The notes beneath the pieces were generated by a model. That model was not told where the DNA came from. It saw only the letters and a list, made by a program, of their open reading frames with translations, and did not search any database. The position numbers were made by a program, and so were the translations under genes. A DNA stretch of 64,000 bases, taken from contig CAYQJS010000014.1 in assembly GCA_964417895.1 (NCBI GenBank), forward strand, positions 1 to 64,000, read 5' to 3'. Source of the DNA: CAYQJS01 sp964417895 (GTDB lineage Bacteria > Chloroflexota > UBA6077 > SHYK01). The stretch's first letter is position 1, and each line of letters begins with the position of its first letter. Below, one piece after another: positions 9,074 through 18,169 of this stretch.

Positions 9074-10294
9074 TCAGTCAGGCGTCGGGCACTGGTGCTC
9101 GAGCTGTACTTCCCGACGCTCCTTCGCCGACTGCACCATGGCGATCTGCACCTCCAGGGTGGCCTTGCCCCAGCGGCCGTCGCGAATCACCGGCTTGTGG
9201 TCCACCAGCGCGTCGTACAGCTCCTCGAAGGCATAGCCTGACAGGTGTCGACCGACCGGCACCTCGATCTCCCGCTTGCCCTCGTCGTCGTAGATCGTCA
9301 CGCCGTGCGAGGTGGGAATCATGTCGCCGCGCTCGCAGCTGGCGACCGTTACGCCCCAGTGTGCGTGGAGCGCAGGCGCCTCGCGGCGGGCGGCCGCCTG
9401 GTCGCCTCGCCCGCTGCCTCCATACCCCGCGGCGGCCTTGAGCTCGGTCTCCGCTCGCCCGCGCAGCGCTTCGTGAAGCGAGCGGCGCGTCCGTCCATGC
9501 TGGTCCGGCTTCTTCGGCGTGCCGTAGGTGCCGACCCAGCCCTGGAACTCGTCGGTGTCGAAGTGGTCATACCCGCTGTACGCGAAGGACGCGACTGCCC
9601 CATCCTCGAAGTCGAGATAGGCGAGAAAGGCGCCCACGGCACGGCGCTCGGGGTCCCAGACACCGGTCATCGCCCGGGCGCTGCGCACCATCCCGCCGCC
9701 GATGAGCCGCAAGAGGTCGATCTGGTGGGCCGATTGACGGAAGAAGATGCCGCCCACCGGCGGCGGGTCGTCCAGCTCGGCCGGGGTCCTGGCGGCGTAG
9801 ATCGAGCTGCCGTAGTGCCAGTTGTTCACCATGCGCAGCCGGCCCAGCTCGCCGCTGCGCACGATCTCGCGGATCTTGCGGATGGGTGGATCGAACCCGT
9901 GCGAGCCCCGATCGACCACCAGGTAGACGCCCTTGCGCTCCGCCGCCTGGATCATGCGGTCGCAGTCGTCGAGGTCCAGCGCCATGGGCTTTTCCAGCAC
10001 CACGTGCTTGCCGCGCTCCACGGCCGCGAGCGTGTGCTCCACGTGAAGGTTGTGGGGCGTCGCGATATGGACTACGTCGACGTTCGGGCTGGCGCTCAGC
10101 TCCTCGACACTGTGATAGGTCTCGCCGCCAACCTCCTTCTCGAACCGGTCTAGGGCCTCCGGGCGCACGTCAGCCGCCGCCGTGACCTTGATGTTGGGGT
10201 GCGCGAGCAGCGCGGGCAGCGCCTGCGCGCCCGCCTGGCCGAGCCCTACGATGCCGAACCGCAGCAGGGGCCTTCCACCAGAGTCGCCCGCCAT
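9074..10294 (-). CDS. Gfo/Idh/MocA-family NAD(P)-dependent oxidoreductase
   Basis: A 406-residue dehydrogenase with an N-terminal Rossmann fold (FGIVGLGQAG, residues 13-22), the EKPMALD motif that carries the conserved Lys, and a GFO_IDH_MocA C-terminal domain. The ending TSHGVTIYDDEGKREIEVP resembles phthalate cis-dihydrodiol dehydrogenase-type members rather than sugar dehydrogenases. Start: ATG after GAGGAGG. It is the last gene of the minus-strand run SBP4 - dienelactone hydrolase - amidohydrolase - this gene, with a 208-bp gap to the amidohydrolase. It probably oxidises an intermediate of the same catabolic route, but the substrate is not shown. Confidence 0.85.
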   Translation of the reverse strand: MAGDSGGRPLLRFGIVGLGQAGAQALPALLAHPNIKVTAAADVRPEALDRFEKEVGGETYHSVEELSASPNVDVVHIATPHNLHVEHTLAAVERGKHVVLEKPMALDLDDCDRMIQAAERKGVYLVVDRGSHGFDPPIRKIREIVRSGELGRLRMVNNWHYGSSIYAARTPAELDDPPPVGGIFFRQSAHQIDLLRLIGGGMVRSARAMTGVWDPERRAVGAFLAYLDFEDGAVASFAYSGYDHFDTDEFQGWVGTYGTPKKPDQHGRTRRSLHEALRGRAETELKAAAGYGGSGRGDQAAARREAPALHAHWGVTVASCERGDMIPTSHGVTIYDDEGKREIEVPVGRHLSGYAFEELYDALVDHKPVIRDGRWGKATLEVQIAMVQSAKERREVQLEHQCPTPD

Positions 10295-10502
10295 TGTCCT
10301 ACCTCCTCAATTCCGCGCTGGATCGCGAGCAGCGCTTTCGATGTGTCGTCGACCTGACGAGGTTGGAGGGCGAGGAGCTTCCCGCGTTCGTCCTTTCCAC
10401 AACCCCGGCGTCACCGCCCATGCGGCCAGCGTGCGCGGCCCGGACCCGAACGCGAATCGACCCGCCGATCAACTGGAATATCACCCGTGGGAGCTCGAGT
10501 GA

Positions 10503-12020
10503 TCACTCAACGCTGTTGACGCTATGGAACGGAACCAGCGAGTCTTCATCCCAGCCGGCATAGTAGCGAACGACGTAAGGAAGGAGCTCGCCGTTGAGAG
10601 GGTCGGGGGCCTCCGACGGCGGTGTTAGCTTTCTGGTCAGCTGATCTACGATGGACCTGGCCGGAAGCCGCAGGTGCCTCTTTCCCTGATAAAGAATCTC
10701 GCCGTCCACCATCACGGTGTCCACGCTGCTAGCTCTTCCCCGGTAGATAAGGGTGTCTATCGGATTGTGCTCGGGCGCCAGGTACGGATGGCTCGCCGCG
10801 CGCATGTCGAGCAGCACCAGGTCAGCGCGCTTGCCCGGCTCCAGGGTGCCCGCCTCCGCTCCCCAGCCCAGCAACTGTGCGCCGTTCACCGTGGCCATAC
10901 GAAAAATCTCTTGCGGGGGGACCAGGCGGCGGGCCATGCCCGGAACCCGTTGCAGGTTCGCGCAGAGGCGCATCTCCTGAAACATGTCGCGGTCGTCGTT
11001 GAGCCCGGCGGCATCAAGCCCGATCGCCAGCCGAACGCCGGCTTCGTGCAGCAGCGGAAGCGGCGCGATGCCGCTGCGCAGCCGCAGGCCCGAGCTGGGC
11101 TTGTGCACCACCCCCACTTCCCTTCGGGCTACGATGGCCATGTCGTCACGACTCAGCCACACGCCGTAGGCGAGACTCACGCGTGGACCCAGGAACTCCA
11201 GATCGTCCAGCCATTGGACCGCGGTCTTCCCATAGGCGCGGGCGAAGTACGAGCGCTGGTACCTGGTCTCCAAGACCTGCATCTGCACCCCGAGATCGCG
11301 GTCGTCCGATTCCCGTTTGATTGCGCGCAGCAAGTCTTCCGTAGACCATTGCGGGCCGTTTGGAGTCAGGAAGAGCTTCATGCGGGGCTCGTCCTTCATG
11401 CTGGCTGAGAGGTCCTTCACCAGGCGGAAGTAGTCTTCCGGGGCGAGGGTTCGCGGCTGGGCAGCCCGCGCTGCCGCCTTCTCCCTGAGCGGGGCGGGCA
11501 AGCCGCGGAGGAACTCCTCATCGCCGTAGACGAGGTGATTGCGATTCCGAACGTCGAGACCAAAGGAAACCCGGATACCTGCTTCACTGTAGGCTCTGAT
11601 CCGCTCGCGCACTTCCGCCTCGTAGTCGGCAGGAGAGCGGCCGCCGTTGTAGTGGATACAGGTGGTGATGCCCGACTCGATCATTCCCAGGCAGGCGTAG
11701 AGCGTGTTGAGGTACGCATCTACCCTGGGTTGCGGTCTGGCGGTGAGCCGCGCAAGCTCGAGGCACTCGTCGAGGCCCCCGAGCTGAAACCCGGTGAGCC
11801 CTGTGCCGTGCTGGTGTGCGCAGACGAGACCTGGTATGACCCAGAAACGGGGCGATCCGATGACGGTTGCCGTCGGGTGTACCGACTTGAGATCGCGGTA
11901 CCGACCGACCTCAACAATGTCTCGCCCCGAGACACAGACCGCCCCATCCTCCAGGACCCCACCAGGTCCGTAGCGCTCGCTCTGCGTCAGAACGAACTTT
12001 CCACGCACGAGCGTCGCCAT
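10503..12020 (-). CDS. Chlorohydrolase/deaminase-type amidohydrolase with altered metal site
   Basis: A 505-residue amidohydrolase of the AtzA/TrzN/SsnA-like group. It has the N-terminal HQH metal pair (His69, His71), SGLRLRSGIAPL, GLDAAG with Asp336, and the C-terminal LEPGKRADLVLLD of the composite sandwich. Two positions that are His in close relatives are changed: Gln248 in QMQVLET and Tyr285 in LAYGVWL. Each is one base away from His. Glu251 and Asp336 remain. The enzyme may use a different metal arrangement or be inactive. Start: ATG with CGGAG. It lies 42 bp after the dienelactone hydrolase gene, likely in one operon. A 169-bp piece of it is duplicated at the left edge of the window. 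Confidence 0.85.
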   Translation of the reverse strand: MATLVRGKFVLTQSERYGPGGVLEDGAVCVSGRDIVEVGRYRDLKSVHPTATVIGSPRFWVIPGLVCAHQHGTGLTGFQLGGLDECLELARLTARPQPRVDAYLNTLYACLGMIESGITTCIHYNGGRSPADYEAEVRERIRAYSEAGIRVSFGLDVRNRNHLVYGDEEFLRGLPAPLREKAAARAAQPRTLAPEDYFRLVKDLSASMKDEPRMKLFLTPNGPQWSTEDLLRAIKRESDDRDLGVQMQVLETRYQRSYFARAYGKTAVQWLDDLEFLGPRVSLAYGVWLSRDDMAIVARREVGVVHKPSSGLRLRSGIAPLPLLHEAGVRLAIGLDAAGLNDDRDMFQEMRLCANLQRVPGMARRLVPPQEIFRMATVNGAQLLGWGAEAGTLEPGKRADLVLLDMRAASHPYLAPEHNPIDTLIYRGRASSVDTVMVDGEILYQGKRHLRLPARSIVDQLTRKLTPPSEAPDPLNGELLPYVVRYYAGWDEDSLVPFHSVNSVE

Positions 12021-12062
12021 ATCAGATCTCCGACGTGCCCTGAGATTCTTCGGGTCTTCGGC

Positions 12063-12881
12063 TCACGAAGCGCTGCGCGGCGGCTGGAGCTTCGCGGAGT
12101 CGTAGTCGGGGTCGTAGTCCGCCTCGAAGGTCCACTGCACGCGGTCCGGCGGATAACCTCCGCTTCGCACGCGGGCCAGAAACCCCATCAGCAGGCCCCA
12201 CGCCTCCTCAGCCAGCGGTCTTTCATATCTATTGGGCATCGTATCGTCCAGAAACGCGTGTCGCGCGTCGCGGAAGATCTTGATGTGATAGGAGCGGCGC
12301 GCTGCCTCGAGCGCGCTCCGGACTCGGAAGATGTTCTCCCGGGGGTTGAGGTGATCCAGCTCGCCGTATACAAGCAGTATCGGTGACGAGGAGCGCCCGA
12401 CGAAGTCCGTCACGGTGTCCGGCTCCCAATCGCGCTGGTAAGCGGCCCCGTAGAAGATCACGCACGCCGCTACCTCCTGCCGCGCGGCGGAGGCAACCAG
12501 CGGGTACCGGCCCGACGCGCAGGCACCCCAGACCGCCAGGTGGGTGGTGTCCGCGACCTCCAGCTGCTTGAGGTAATCGATGGCGGCGCCAATGTCCTGG
12601 GCGACCTCCTCATCGGAGACGACCGCCCGAACTTCGCCTCGTTCGACGGCCCCCAGGTCGGGCGCACGAAAGTACAGGTTGGGGGCGAGCGCTAGATGCC
12701 CGTCCGCCGCCAGGCGGATCGCCAGGTCGCGGGTATGCCGGACCACCCCGTAGCGCTCGTGGAGGAGGATCATGGCCGGATGCTGGCCGGGTCCATCCGG
12801 CCGAGCCAGGAAGGCATTGGCTCCGCCGGCGAGGCTCAGGTCCTCGGTCACCACGTGCCGTTGGTCGATCTCGGCGAGCAT
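12063..12881 (-). CDS. Dienelactone hydrolase family protein
   Basis: A 272-residue cytoplasmic alpha/beta hydrolase of the DLH family, which opens lactones or esters such as the dienelactones of aromatic catabolism. The triad is visible: Cys121 in GACASG (the family uses Cys as nucleophile), Asp176 in GELDHL and His208 in DARHAF. The N-terminal strand AMILLHERYG is typical. Start: ATG after GGAGG, 15 bp behind the SBP4 stop, so it is probably cotranscribed with SBP4 and the following amidohydrolase. The last 35 residues form a less typical tail. The exact substrate is not evident. Confidence 0.85.
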   Translation of the reverse strand: MLAEIDQRHVVTEDLSLAGGANAFLARPDGPGQHPAMILLHERYGVVRHTRDLAIRLAADGHLALAPNLYFRAPDLGAVERGEVRAVVSDEEVAQDIGAAIDYLKQLEVADTTHLAVWGACASGRYPLVASAARQEVAACVIFYGAAYQRDWEPDTVTDFVGRSSSPILLVYGELDHLNPRENIFRVRSALEAARRSYHIKIFRDARHAFLDDTMPNRYERPLAEEAWGLLMGFLARVRSGGYPPDRVQWTFEADYDPDYDSAKLQPPRSAS

Positions 12882-12896
12882 CGGTCGTACCTCCAG

Positions 12897-14645
12897 TTAA
12901 CTCCTCAACTCCCACTCGTGGGCATTCCAGCCTTCCGTAGTACGCATCGATCCTGAGGCATTGCTAGCGGTCACATTCTGAAGCCGGCTGCCGATCATCG
13001 TGGGGGCCAGCGAGTACACGATGCCCATAATCGCTACCTGGTCTGTCATCTGGTGGACGATCCCGCCAAGCAACTGCACTCGCTCCGGCCGCGCGATCGT
13101 CGTGATGTAGCGATCAATCAGGGCGTCGAGCTCCGCATTCATATACCGCGCCGCGTTGCCTCTGGTAACGAACCTGTTCTCGGGCAGTGGCGCCGAAGCG
13201 CCGTGGAAAGCAATCACACCCCTTGTTGCTACATTCGGGGCGTGGTGGTGCAGGTTGAACGCCGGAAAGGTGGCTGAGTACTCTGCGTCCCCTGCGCGTT
13301 GCCTCCCCACCAGAACCTGCTCGACGGCAACGCCGACCTGCTGCCAGTAGTCCGCGACGATGGCCAGCGCCTTGGGATGAACGGGATTGTCCATGTCGAG
13401 CGCTCGGATCTCGACGGAGAGCCTTTCCCCTGCAGCGTCCCGAAATGCGCCATCGGAACCTCTGCGGTAGCCCACCTCCTCGATCATCTGTACGGCCCGG
13501 CGGGGATCATAGTCGTAGCGCACGATGCTTCCCTGGATCTCCTCGAACTCGGGTGTGGACGGGTTAACAAAGCTGTGCGCCACACCACCCAGGCCCCCCA
13601 TCAGTGTGGCTCCTATTTCCTCCCGGTCTATTGCGTGGAGTACGGCGCGTCGAAAGCGGAGATCGGTGACGACAGGCGGGCTGGCATTTATAAACTGGGG
13701 AGCCACCCGTATCCATCCACCAGCCCTGTGAGCAACCGTGCCGCCTCTTGCTGTCCATTCGTGCTGAATCTGCAACCATTGCTCCAGAGAAAGCGCCGAA
13801 TCTATGGTCAGCTCTACCCCGACGAAGAGGTTGGCCAGGAGCGTATTCGGATCCGGAATGAGCCTGACCTCGATCTCATCGATCCTCGGCCGGCCGAGGA
13901 CGTAGAGGTCATTCGACTGCAACACGACATGGCTCTCCGCCACCCACTCGCGGATCTTGTACGGACCTGCCCCCACGAACTCGTTGGACCAGTAAGGGAT
14001 CCCGAGAAAGCTGGCCTTGTCCCCAGCGTACGCCGACTCGAGCAGGTGCCTCGGGAGAGGCAGCGCGACCTCATAGGTGAAGAGCGTGTCGGCTTCGATG
14101 TAGGGCTGTTTCCATTTCACGATGATGGTCTGGAGATCCGGAGCCTCGACACTCTCTATCAGATCGAAGACCGGGTTCCGCGGGATCCCGAGATCCCTGT
14201 CCTGCTCGATCGTCGTGGCGAAGAGAAGGTCGTCGGTCGTGAGCGGGGCGCCGTCGTGCCAGCGAGCAGCGCGATTGATCCGCCAGGTGGTTTCCATGCG
14301 CCCATCTGGCAGCAGCTTCCAGAGGCCATTCTCGATGCTGGGAACAGCCTCCGCGAGTTGGGGATGCAGGTTGCCGCGGTTGTCGGCGTGGACGAGCCCA
14401 GCGTGCACGAGCTCCTGAAGACCACGCAGGCCGGTAATGCTGGCGGATGGGGTGCCATCCTTCAGCTGACTGAACGCTCTGGGCGCGCCCCGGATCGCCG
14501 CCATGATGCGTTCCGGAGTCCTCCCCGACGCCGCGTCCGTTGAAGTATGCGCCGGCACGTTCGGGGCCTGACCACAACTGGTGCAGGCGGCAACGACCAT
14601 GACGACTCCCAGCCAGCTGATGCAGGTAAGTAGCTGTGATGGCAT
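12897..14645 (-). CDS. ABC transporter family-5 solute-binding lipoprotein (SBP4)
   Basis: A 582-residue receptor of subgroup A (PDGRMETTW shared with SBP1 and SBP7). Lipobox is VVAAC (Cys21), WHDG is at 129-132 and the C-terminus is NAHEWELRS. ATG is preceded by GGGAGG. It heads a minus-strand operon of dienelactone hydrolase, amidohydrolase and Gfo/Idh oxidoreductase, which suggests that the ligand is a compound these enzymes process. No permease is linked. Its leader region holds the tail of another SBP gene on the opposite strand. Confidence 0.9.
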   Translation of the reverse strand: MPSQLLTCISWLGVVMVVAACTSCGQAPNVPAHTSTDAASGRTPERIMAAIRGAPRAFSQLKDGTPSASITGLRGLQELVHAGLVHADNRGNLHPQLAEAVPSIENGLWKLLPDGRMETTWRINRAARWHDGAPLTTDDLLFATTIEQDRDLGIPRNPVFDLIESVEAPDLQTIIVKWKQPYIEADTLFTYEVALPLPRHLLESAYAGDKASFLGIPYWSNEFVGAGPYKIREWVAESHVVLQSNDLYVLGRPRIDEIEVRLIPDPNTLLANLFVGVELTIDSALSLEQWLQIQHEWTARGGTVAHRAGGWIRVAPQFINASPPVVTDLRFRRAVLHAIDREEIGATLMGGLGGVAHSFVNPSTPEFEEIQGSIVRYDYDPRRAVQMIEEVGYRRGSDGAFRDAAGERLSVEIRALDMDNPVHPKALAIVADYWQQVGVAVEQVLVGRQRAGDAEYSATFPAFNLHHHAPNVATRGVIAFHGASAPLPENRFVTRGNAARYMNAELDALIDRYITTIARPERVQLLGGIVHQMTDQVAIMGIVYSLAPTMIGSRLQNVTASNASGSMRTTEGWNAHEWELRS

Positions 14646-14692
14646 CGTGGCCTCCCGTACCGGATCGGGAGGAGTCTAGCAGCATTCACGAG

Positions 14693-14731
14693 GAATTCAA
14701 GGCCGACGTCCACCTCTGGGATGTTGATTAG
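14693..14731 (+). pseudogene. 3-prime tail of an eighth SBP gene
   Basis: The frame reads EFKADVHLWDVD and then TAG. The VHLWDVD ending is the C-terminal strand seen in subgroup B SBPs here (VHLWDMN, IHTWDVD, IHTWDIK). Nothing upstream in this orientation is recognisable, because SBP4 starts there on the other strand. It converges with and slightly overlaps the amidohydrolase relic at 14728. Confidence 0.6.
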
Positions 14732-15124
14732 CGGCCGTTCGCTAGCTTCGGGAAAAACCTCTTCGCGTTCTCGCCGAGCATCTTGACTTTGGCGTTCTCG
14801 GAGAGCCCCGTCCGCTCAGTGACCAGTGGCGCGCCATTCGGCCAGCGGGTGCCACCGTGCGGATCGTCGGTGCTGAACAGCCAGATGTCCTCGCCCAAGG
14901 GCCTCGACGGCGTAATCGAGGCGCCCTTCTTCGGCCTCGATGGCGCAGAGGAGTTGGCCGCTCGCCACGATCTCGGACGGCTTGCGCTTCAACAGCGGCG
15001 CCGCCTTCGAGCCGGGGTGATACGCGTCGTCCAGCTTATCGAGAACGTCCCTTCGGCATGGGCCGTACGCGCGACGTATCATCCGCTTGTCCGACCCGAT
15101 CAGGTACCCATCGGGCAAGCTCAC
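14728..15124 (-). pseudogene. Family-2 amidohydrolase, C-terminal remnant with frameshift
   Basis: From 15124 the minus strand reads PDGYLIGSDKRMIRRAYGPC through EAEEGRLDYAVEALG. A shift near 14900 then allows EDIWLFSTDDPHGGTRWPNG and ENAKRFFPKL before the stop at 14728. The STDDPH motif with the catalytic Asp and the A(K)RFF ending are those of TIM-barrel amidohydrolase-2 proteins, as in the intact genes at 17.0 and 25.1 kb. The N-terminal two thirds is missing and at least one frameshift is needed, so it is a dead gene. Confidence 0.7.
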
Positions 15125-15199
15125 GTTTGAAGATCTTCAAGGCGAAGGCGTACGCGTGAGCGGTGGGACGCCAGACGTTCCGGAAAGGAGCGCGAACCC

Positions 15200-16975
15200 A
15201 TGAACAGACATCCGACCAGCACTGGTGGCCGACTTGTATCTGGATTCTCCTCGTTAGTCGCTGTTGCGTTCCTGATCCTGGCTTGCGCCCCGGCGGCCAG
15301 CACGCCGGACCCCGGCGCCGGCCCTGCTGCGACGACAGGACCGAAGACCCTGGTGATGGCCCTGCAGGAGGAACCGATCTCGCTTGTGCTCTACGGTCGC
15401 CCGGCGCCAGCCGACGAGGGCGGCACTACCGGCGCAAGGTTCGAGCGCTACTACATCTTCCATGCCAACCTGACAATGTACGACGAGGCGAGCAACGTCA
15501 TCTCCGCGGCGGCCCAGAAGATCCCCACGGTTCCGGATGGAGACTGGCGGGTCAGTCCTGAAGGGACCATGGAAGTCACCTGGAGAATCCGTCCCGACGT
15601 CTATTGGCACGATGGGACGCGGCTGACGGCCGAAGACTTTGTGTTCGGCCTGGAAGTCCTGCGGGATCCCGCGCTTGGCGTCGCTGGACTGGGCGAGTTG
15701 CTGAACATATCCGGGGTGCGAGCCGCCGACGACAGCACACTCATCGTCAACTGGAACAAGATCTCGATTCACGGGAACACGAATTCCACCGAGGGAATCC
15801 CAGCGTTGCCGCGCCACCTGTTAGAGGAGCGCTATCGGACGTTGGGACCGGTCGAGTTCCGGGGTTCCCCGGCCTGGCGGGACGAGTTCGTCGGGATCGG
15901 GCCGTACCGCGTCGCGAGGTGGGACCCGGGGAGCTCGATCACAGCTGAGGCGCACGGCCAGTTCTTCCTGGGCCGGCCGAAGATCGATCGGCTGATCATG
16001 CGCTGGGTCACCGACGTCAACGTGCTCACAGCGAATCTGCTGGCCGGCGTGGTGGACGTATCGCCACCCGGAACCACCATCAAGCCTGAACAATTGAAGG
16101 AGATCAAGCGCCAGTGGGACCCGATCGGCGGGGGACACGTCTTCACGGCCCCCACCGACATCCGCACTATGTCCTTGAACTTCCGGAATAGGGGCGCGTG
16201 GGCGCAGGACGTGCGCTTCCGCCAAGCGATGCTCAGGTCGCTGGACCGCGATCAGCTGGTCGAGGTCCTGCAGTCCGGCTTCACGGACGTCGCCTACTTC
16301 CTGGGCTTCCCCGAGGACGCCCTCTACAAGCTAGCCGAGCAGCGCGGCCTCCCGAAATACCCCTACGACCCCGCTGGCGCGCAGCGACTATTCGCGGAAA
16401 TCGGCTGGACGAAGGGCGCTGACGGACTGCTTCGTAACTCGGCCGGCGAGACGGTTCACTTCTACTGCTGCCGCTACCCGAGCGCGGACTCCAACGACAT
16501 TCGCGAGAGCCTGGCGTGGGGGAACGACCTCAGGACGGCGGGGCTCGAGGTCGAGCACCCCCTGCCTGAGGCTCCCGCGGGCGCGTCGTCGAGTGAGATG
16601 CGCCGGATTCGGATCACCGGTCCCTGGGGCGGCCAGATCGGCAACTTCCGGACGACCAGCGACCAGTACTTCGCGACCCTGCTCGCCGCGAATAGCGCAC
16701 GGCAAGAGACGCAATGGATCGGCATCAACAACAGCGGGTGGAGCAACCCAGCGTACGAGGACCTGTTTACAAAGTCGGTCAGCACGCTCGACGTCGCTCC
16801 ACGGCTGGAGATCCAGTTCCAGATGTTCCAGATGATGGCGCAGGAGCTTCCAATACTCCCGTCCTACTACAACCCCCTGGGTGTGGCGGTGCGCAAAGGC
16901 GTGGAGGGGATCGGGAAGGGAGCAGTCCTCAACCGTGGGGTAACCTGGAACATTCATACGTGGGACATCAAATAG
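15200..16975 (+). CDS. ABC transporter family-5 solute-binding lipoprotein (SBP5)
   Basis: A 591-residue receptor of subgroup B: lipobox LILAC (Cys29), WHDG at 136-139 and C-terminus NIHTWDIK. Start: ATG after GGAAAGGAG. The next gene, a family-2 amidohydrolase, begins 15 bp after the stop, and the heme-oxygenase-like gene follows, so the three probably form one operon. The pairing of receptor and hydrolase suggests uptake and cleavage of one compound. The permease must be encoded elsewhere. Confidence 0.9.
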   Translation: MNRHPTSTGGRLVSGFSSLVAVAFLILACAPAASTPDPGAGPAATTGPKTLVMALQEEPISLVLYGRPAPADEGGTTGARFERYYIFHANLTMYDEASNVISAAAQKIPTVPDGDWRVSPEGTMEVTWRIRPDVYWHDGTRLTAEDFVFGLEVLRDPALGVAGLGELLNISGVRAADDSTLIVNWNKISIHGNTNSTEGIPALPRHLLEERYRTLGPVEFRGSPAWRDEFVGIGPYRVARWDPGSSITAEAHGQFFLGRPKIDRLIMRWVTDVNVLTANLLAGVVDVSPPGTTIKPEQLKEIKRQWDPIGGGHVFTAPTDIRTMSLNFRNRGAWAQDVRFRQAMLRSLDRDQLVEVLQSGFTDVAYFLGFPEDALYKLAEQRGLPKYPYDPAGAQRLFAEIGWTKGADGLLRNSAGETVHFYCCRYPSADSNDIRESLAWGNDLRTAGLEVEHPLPEAPAGASSSEMRRIRITGPWGGQIGNFRTTSDQYFATLLAANSARQETQWIGINNSGWSNPAYEDLFTKSVSTLDVAPRLEIQFQMFQMMAQELPILPSYYNPLGVAVRKGVEGIGKGAVLNRGVTWNIHTWDIK

Positions 16976-16990
16976 ATGAGGCGGGGATAG

Positions 16991-18130
16991 ATGAAGGCAT
17001 CCAATCAAGCCACGGAAGAGGTACGGATCTCGGCGGACTCCCACATGGGCGAGCCGCCCGACCTGTGGGAAAGGAATCTGCCCGCAAGTTTCCGCGACCG
17101 GGCGCTGCGGTTTCCGAAGATCAAGCTCTTCGAGGAGAACCACCACCTCCGCGCCGGGGCGTGGGATCCACATGAGCGCCTGAAGGACCTGGCTATCGAC
17201 GGCATCAGCGCCGAAGTCCTTTTCCCGACGCTGGGGGCACAGGCCTGGTTGGTTGGCGACCCGGAGCTCGAAGAGATGCACATCCGGGTTTACAACGACT
17301 GGATGATCGACTTCTGTCGCGTGGCCCCCGATCGCTTCTGGGGACTGGCGATGCTCTCGCTATGGAACGTAGACAACGCGATCAGGGAGCTCGAGCGGTG
17401 CAAGAGCGCCGGCTTGCGCGGCGCCTCGATCTGGTTGGTTCCCCCAGACCAGCTGCCATACAGCTCCGACCACTACGAGCGTTTCTGGGGGGCGGCCCAG
17501 TCCCTCGACATGCCGCTCGCCATGCACATCAACGCCCGGAGCGCTCCGGGCCCGACCCACGGACCGGTGTTGAGGCAGCTGCACTCGGTTAACGGGCACA
17601 AATTCGACGCGATGAATGCGCTCGGCCACATCATCGGCTCCGGAGTCCTCGAGCGATATCCCGCGCTGAGGTTCGTCGTCGCAGAGACCGGGGTTGGCTG
17701 GATACCCTTCTGGCTGCAGGAGTTCGACTATTACACGGCTCGCGGTTCCCGCAGCCCGCTGCCGCGGCCGCCGAGCGAGTACTTCTACCGGCAGGTGTAT
17801 TCGACCTTCATCAGCGATGGTGTCGGCGCCTATCTCCTGAATGATTACGGCAAGGACAACTTTCTGTGGTCGAACGACTACCCACATCCTGCCTGCATCT
17901 GGCCGGACTCGATCGAGCTTATTCAGGAAGATCTCGGGCACCTGACGCCGCGGGATCGCGGCAAGGTGGTTTGCGGAACCGTTGCGCAGGTCTTTAACGG
18001 CCGCCAAGTCCCTGACCCGATTCAGCCGGTGCACGACCGTCAGGAGGTGGACACCTGGCTCAAGACCCATACGGACTTCGGCGCAAGCTCGCGCATTCGC
18101 ACCGGGGCGAAGGCGACTGAAATCGGATAA
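16991..18130 (+). CDS. Family-2 amidohydrolase (TIM-barrel metal hydrolase/decarboxylase)
   Basis: A 379-residue cytoplasmic amidohydrolase-2 protein (the ACMSD/LigW-like group contains both hydrolases and decarboxylases). Metal-site residues are visible: Asp16-x-His18 in SADSHM, His179 in AMHIN and Asp296 in SNDYPH. The strands LEYP-like ERYPALRFVVAETG and GWIPFW are typical. Start: ATG after GAGGCGGGG. It sits 15 bp behind SBP5 and 39 bp before the next gene. The last 40 residues are a variable tail. Whether it hydrolyses or decarboxylates cannot be decided. Confidence 0.85.
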   Translation: MKASNQATEEVRISADSHMGEPPDLWERNLPASFRDRALRFPKIKLFEENHHLRAGAWDPHERLKDLAIDGISAEVLFPTLGAQAWLVGDPELEEMHIRVYNDWMIDFCRVAPDRFWGLAMLSLWNVDNAIRELERCKSAGLRGASIWLVPPDQLPYSSDHYERFWGAAQSLDMPLAMHINARSAPGPTHGPVLRQLHSVNGHKFDAMNALGHIIGSGVLERYPALRFVVAETGVGWIPFWLQEFDYYTARGSRSPLPRPPSEYFYRQVYSTFISDGVGAYLLNDYGKDNFLWSNDYPHPACIWPDSIELIQEDLGHLTPRDRGKVVCGTVAQVFNGRQVPDPIQPVHDRQEVDTWLKTHTDFGASSRIRTGAKATEIG

Positions 18131-18169
18131 CCTTGGCATTGCGCGAAAGACGCCTCGAGGAGGTAAGCC

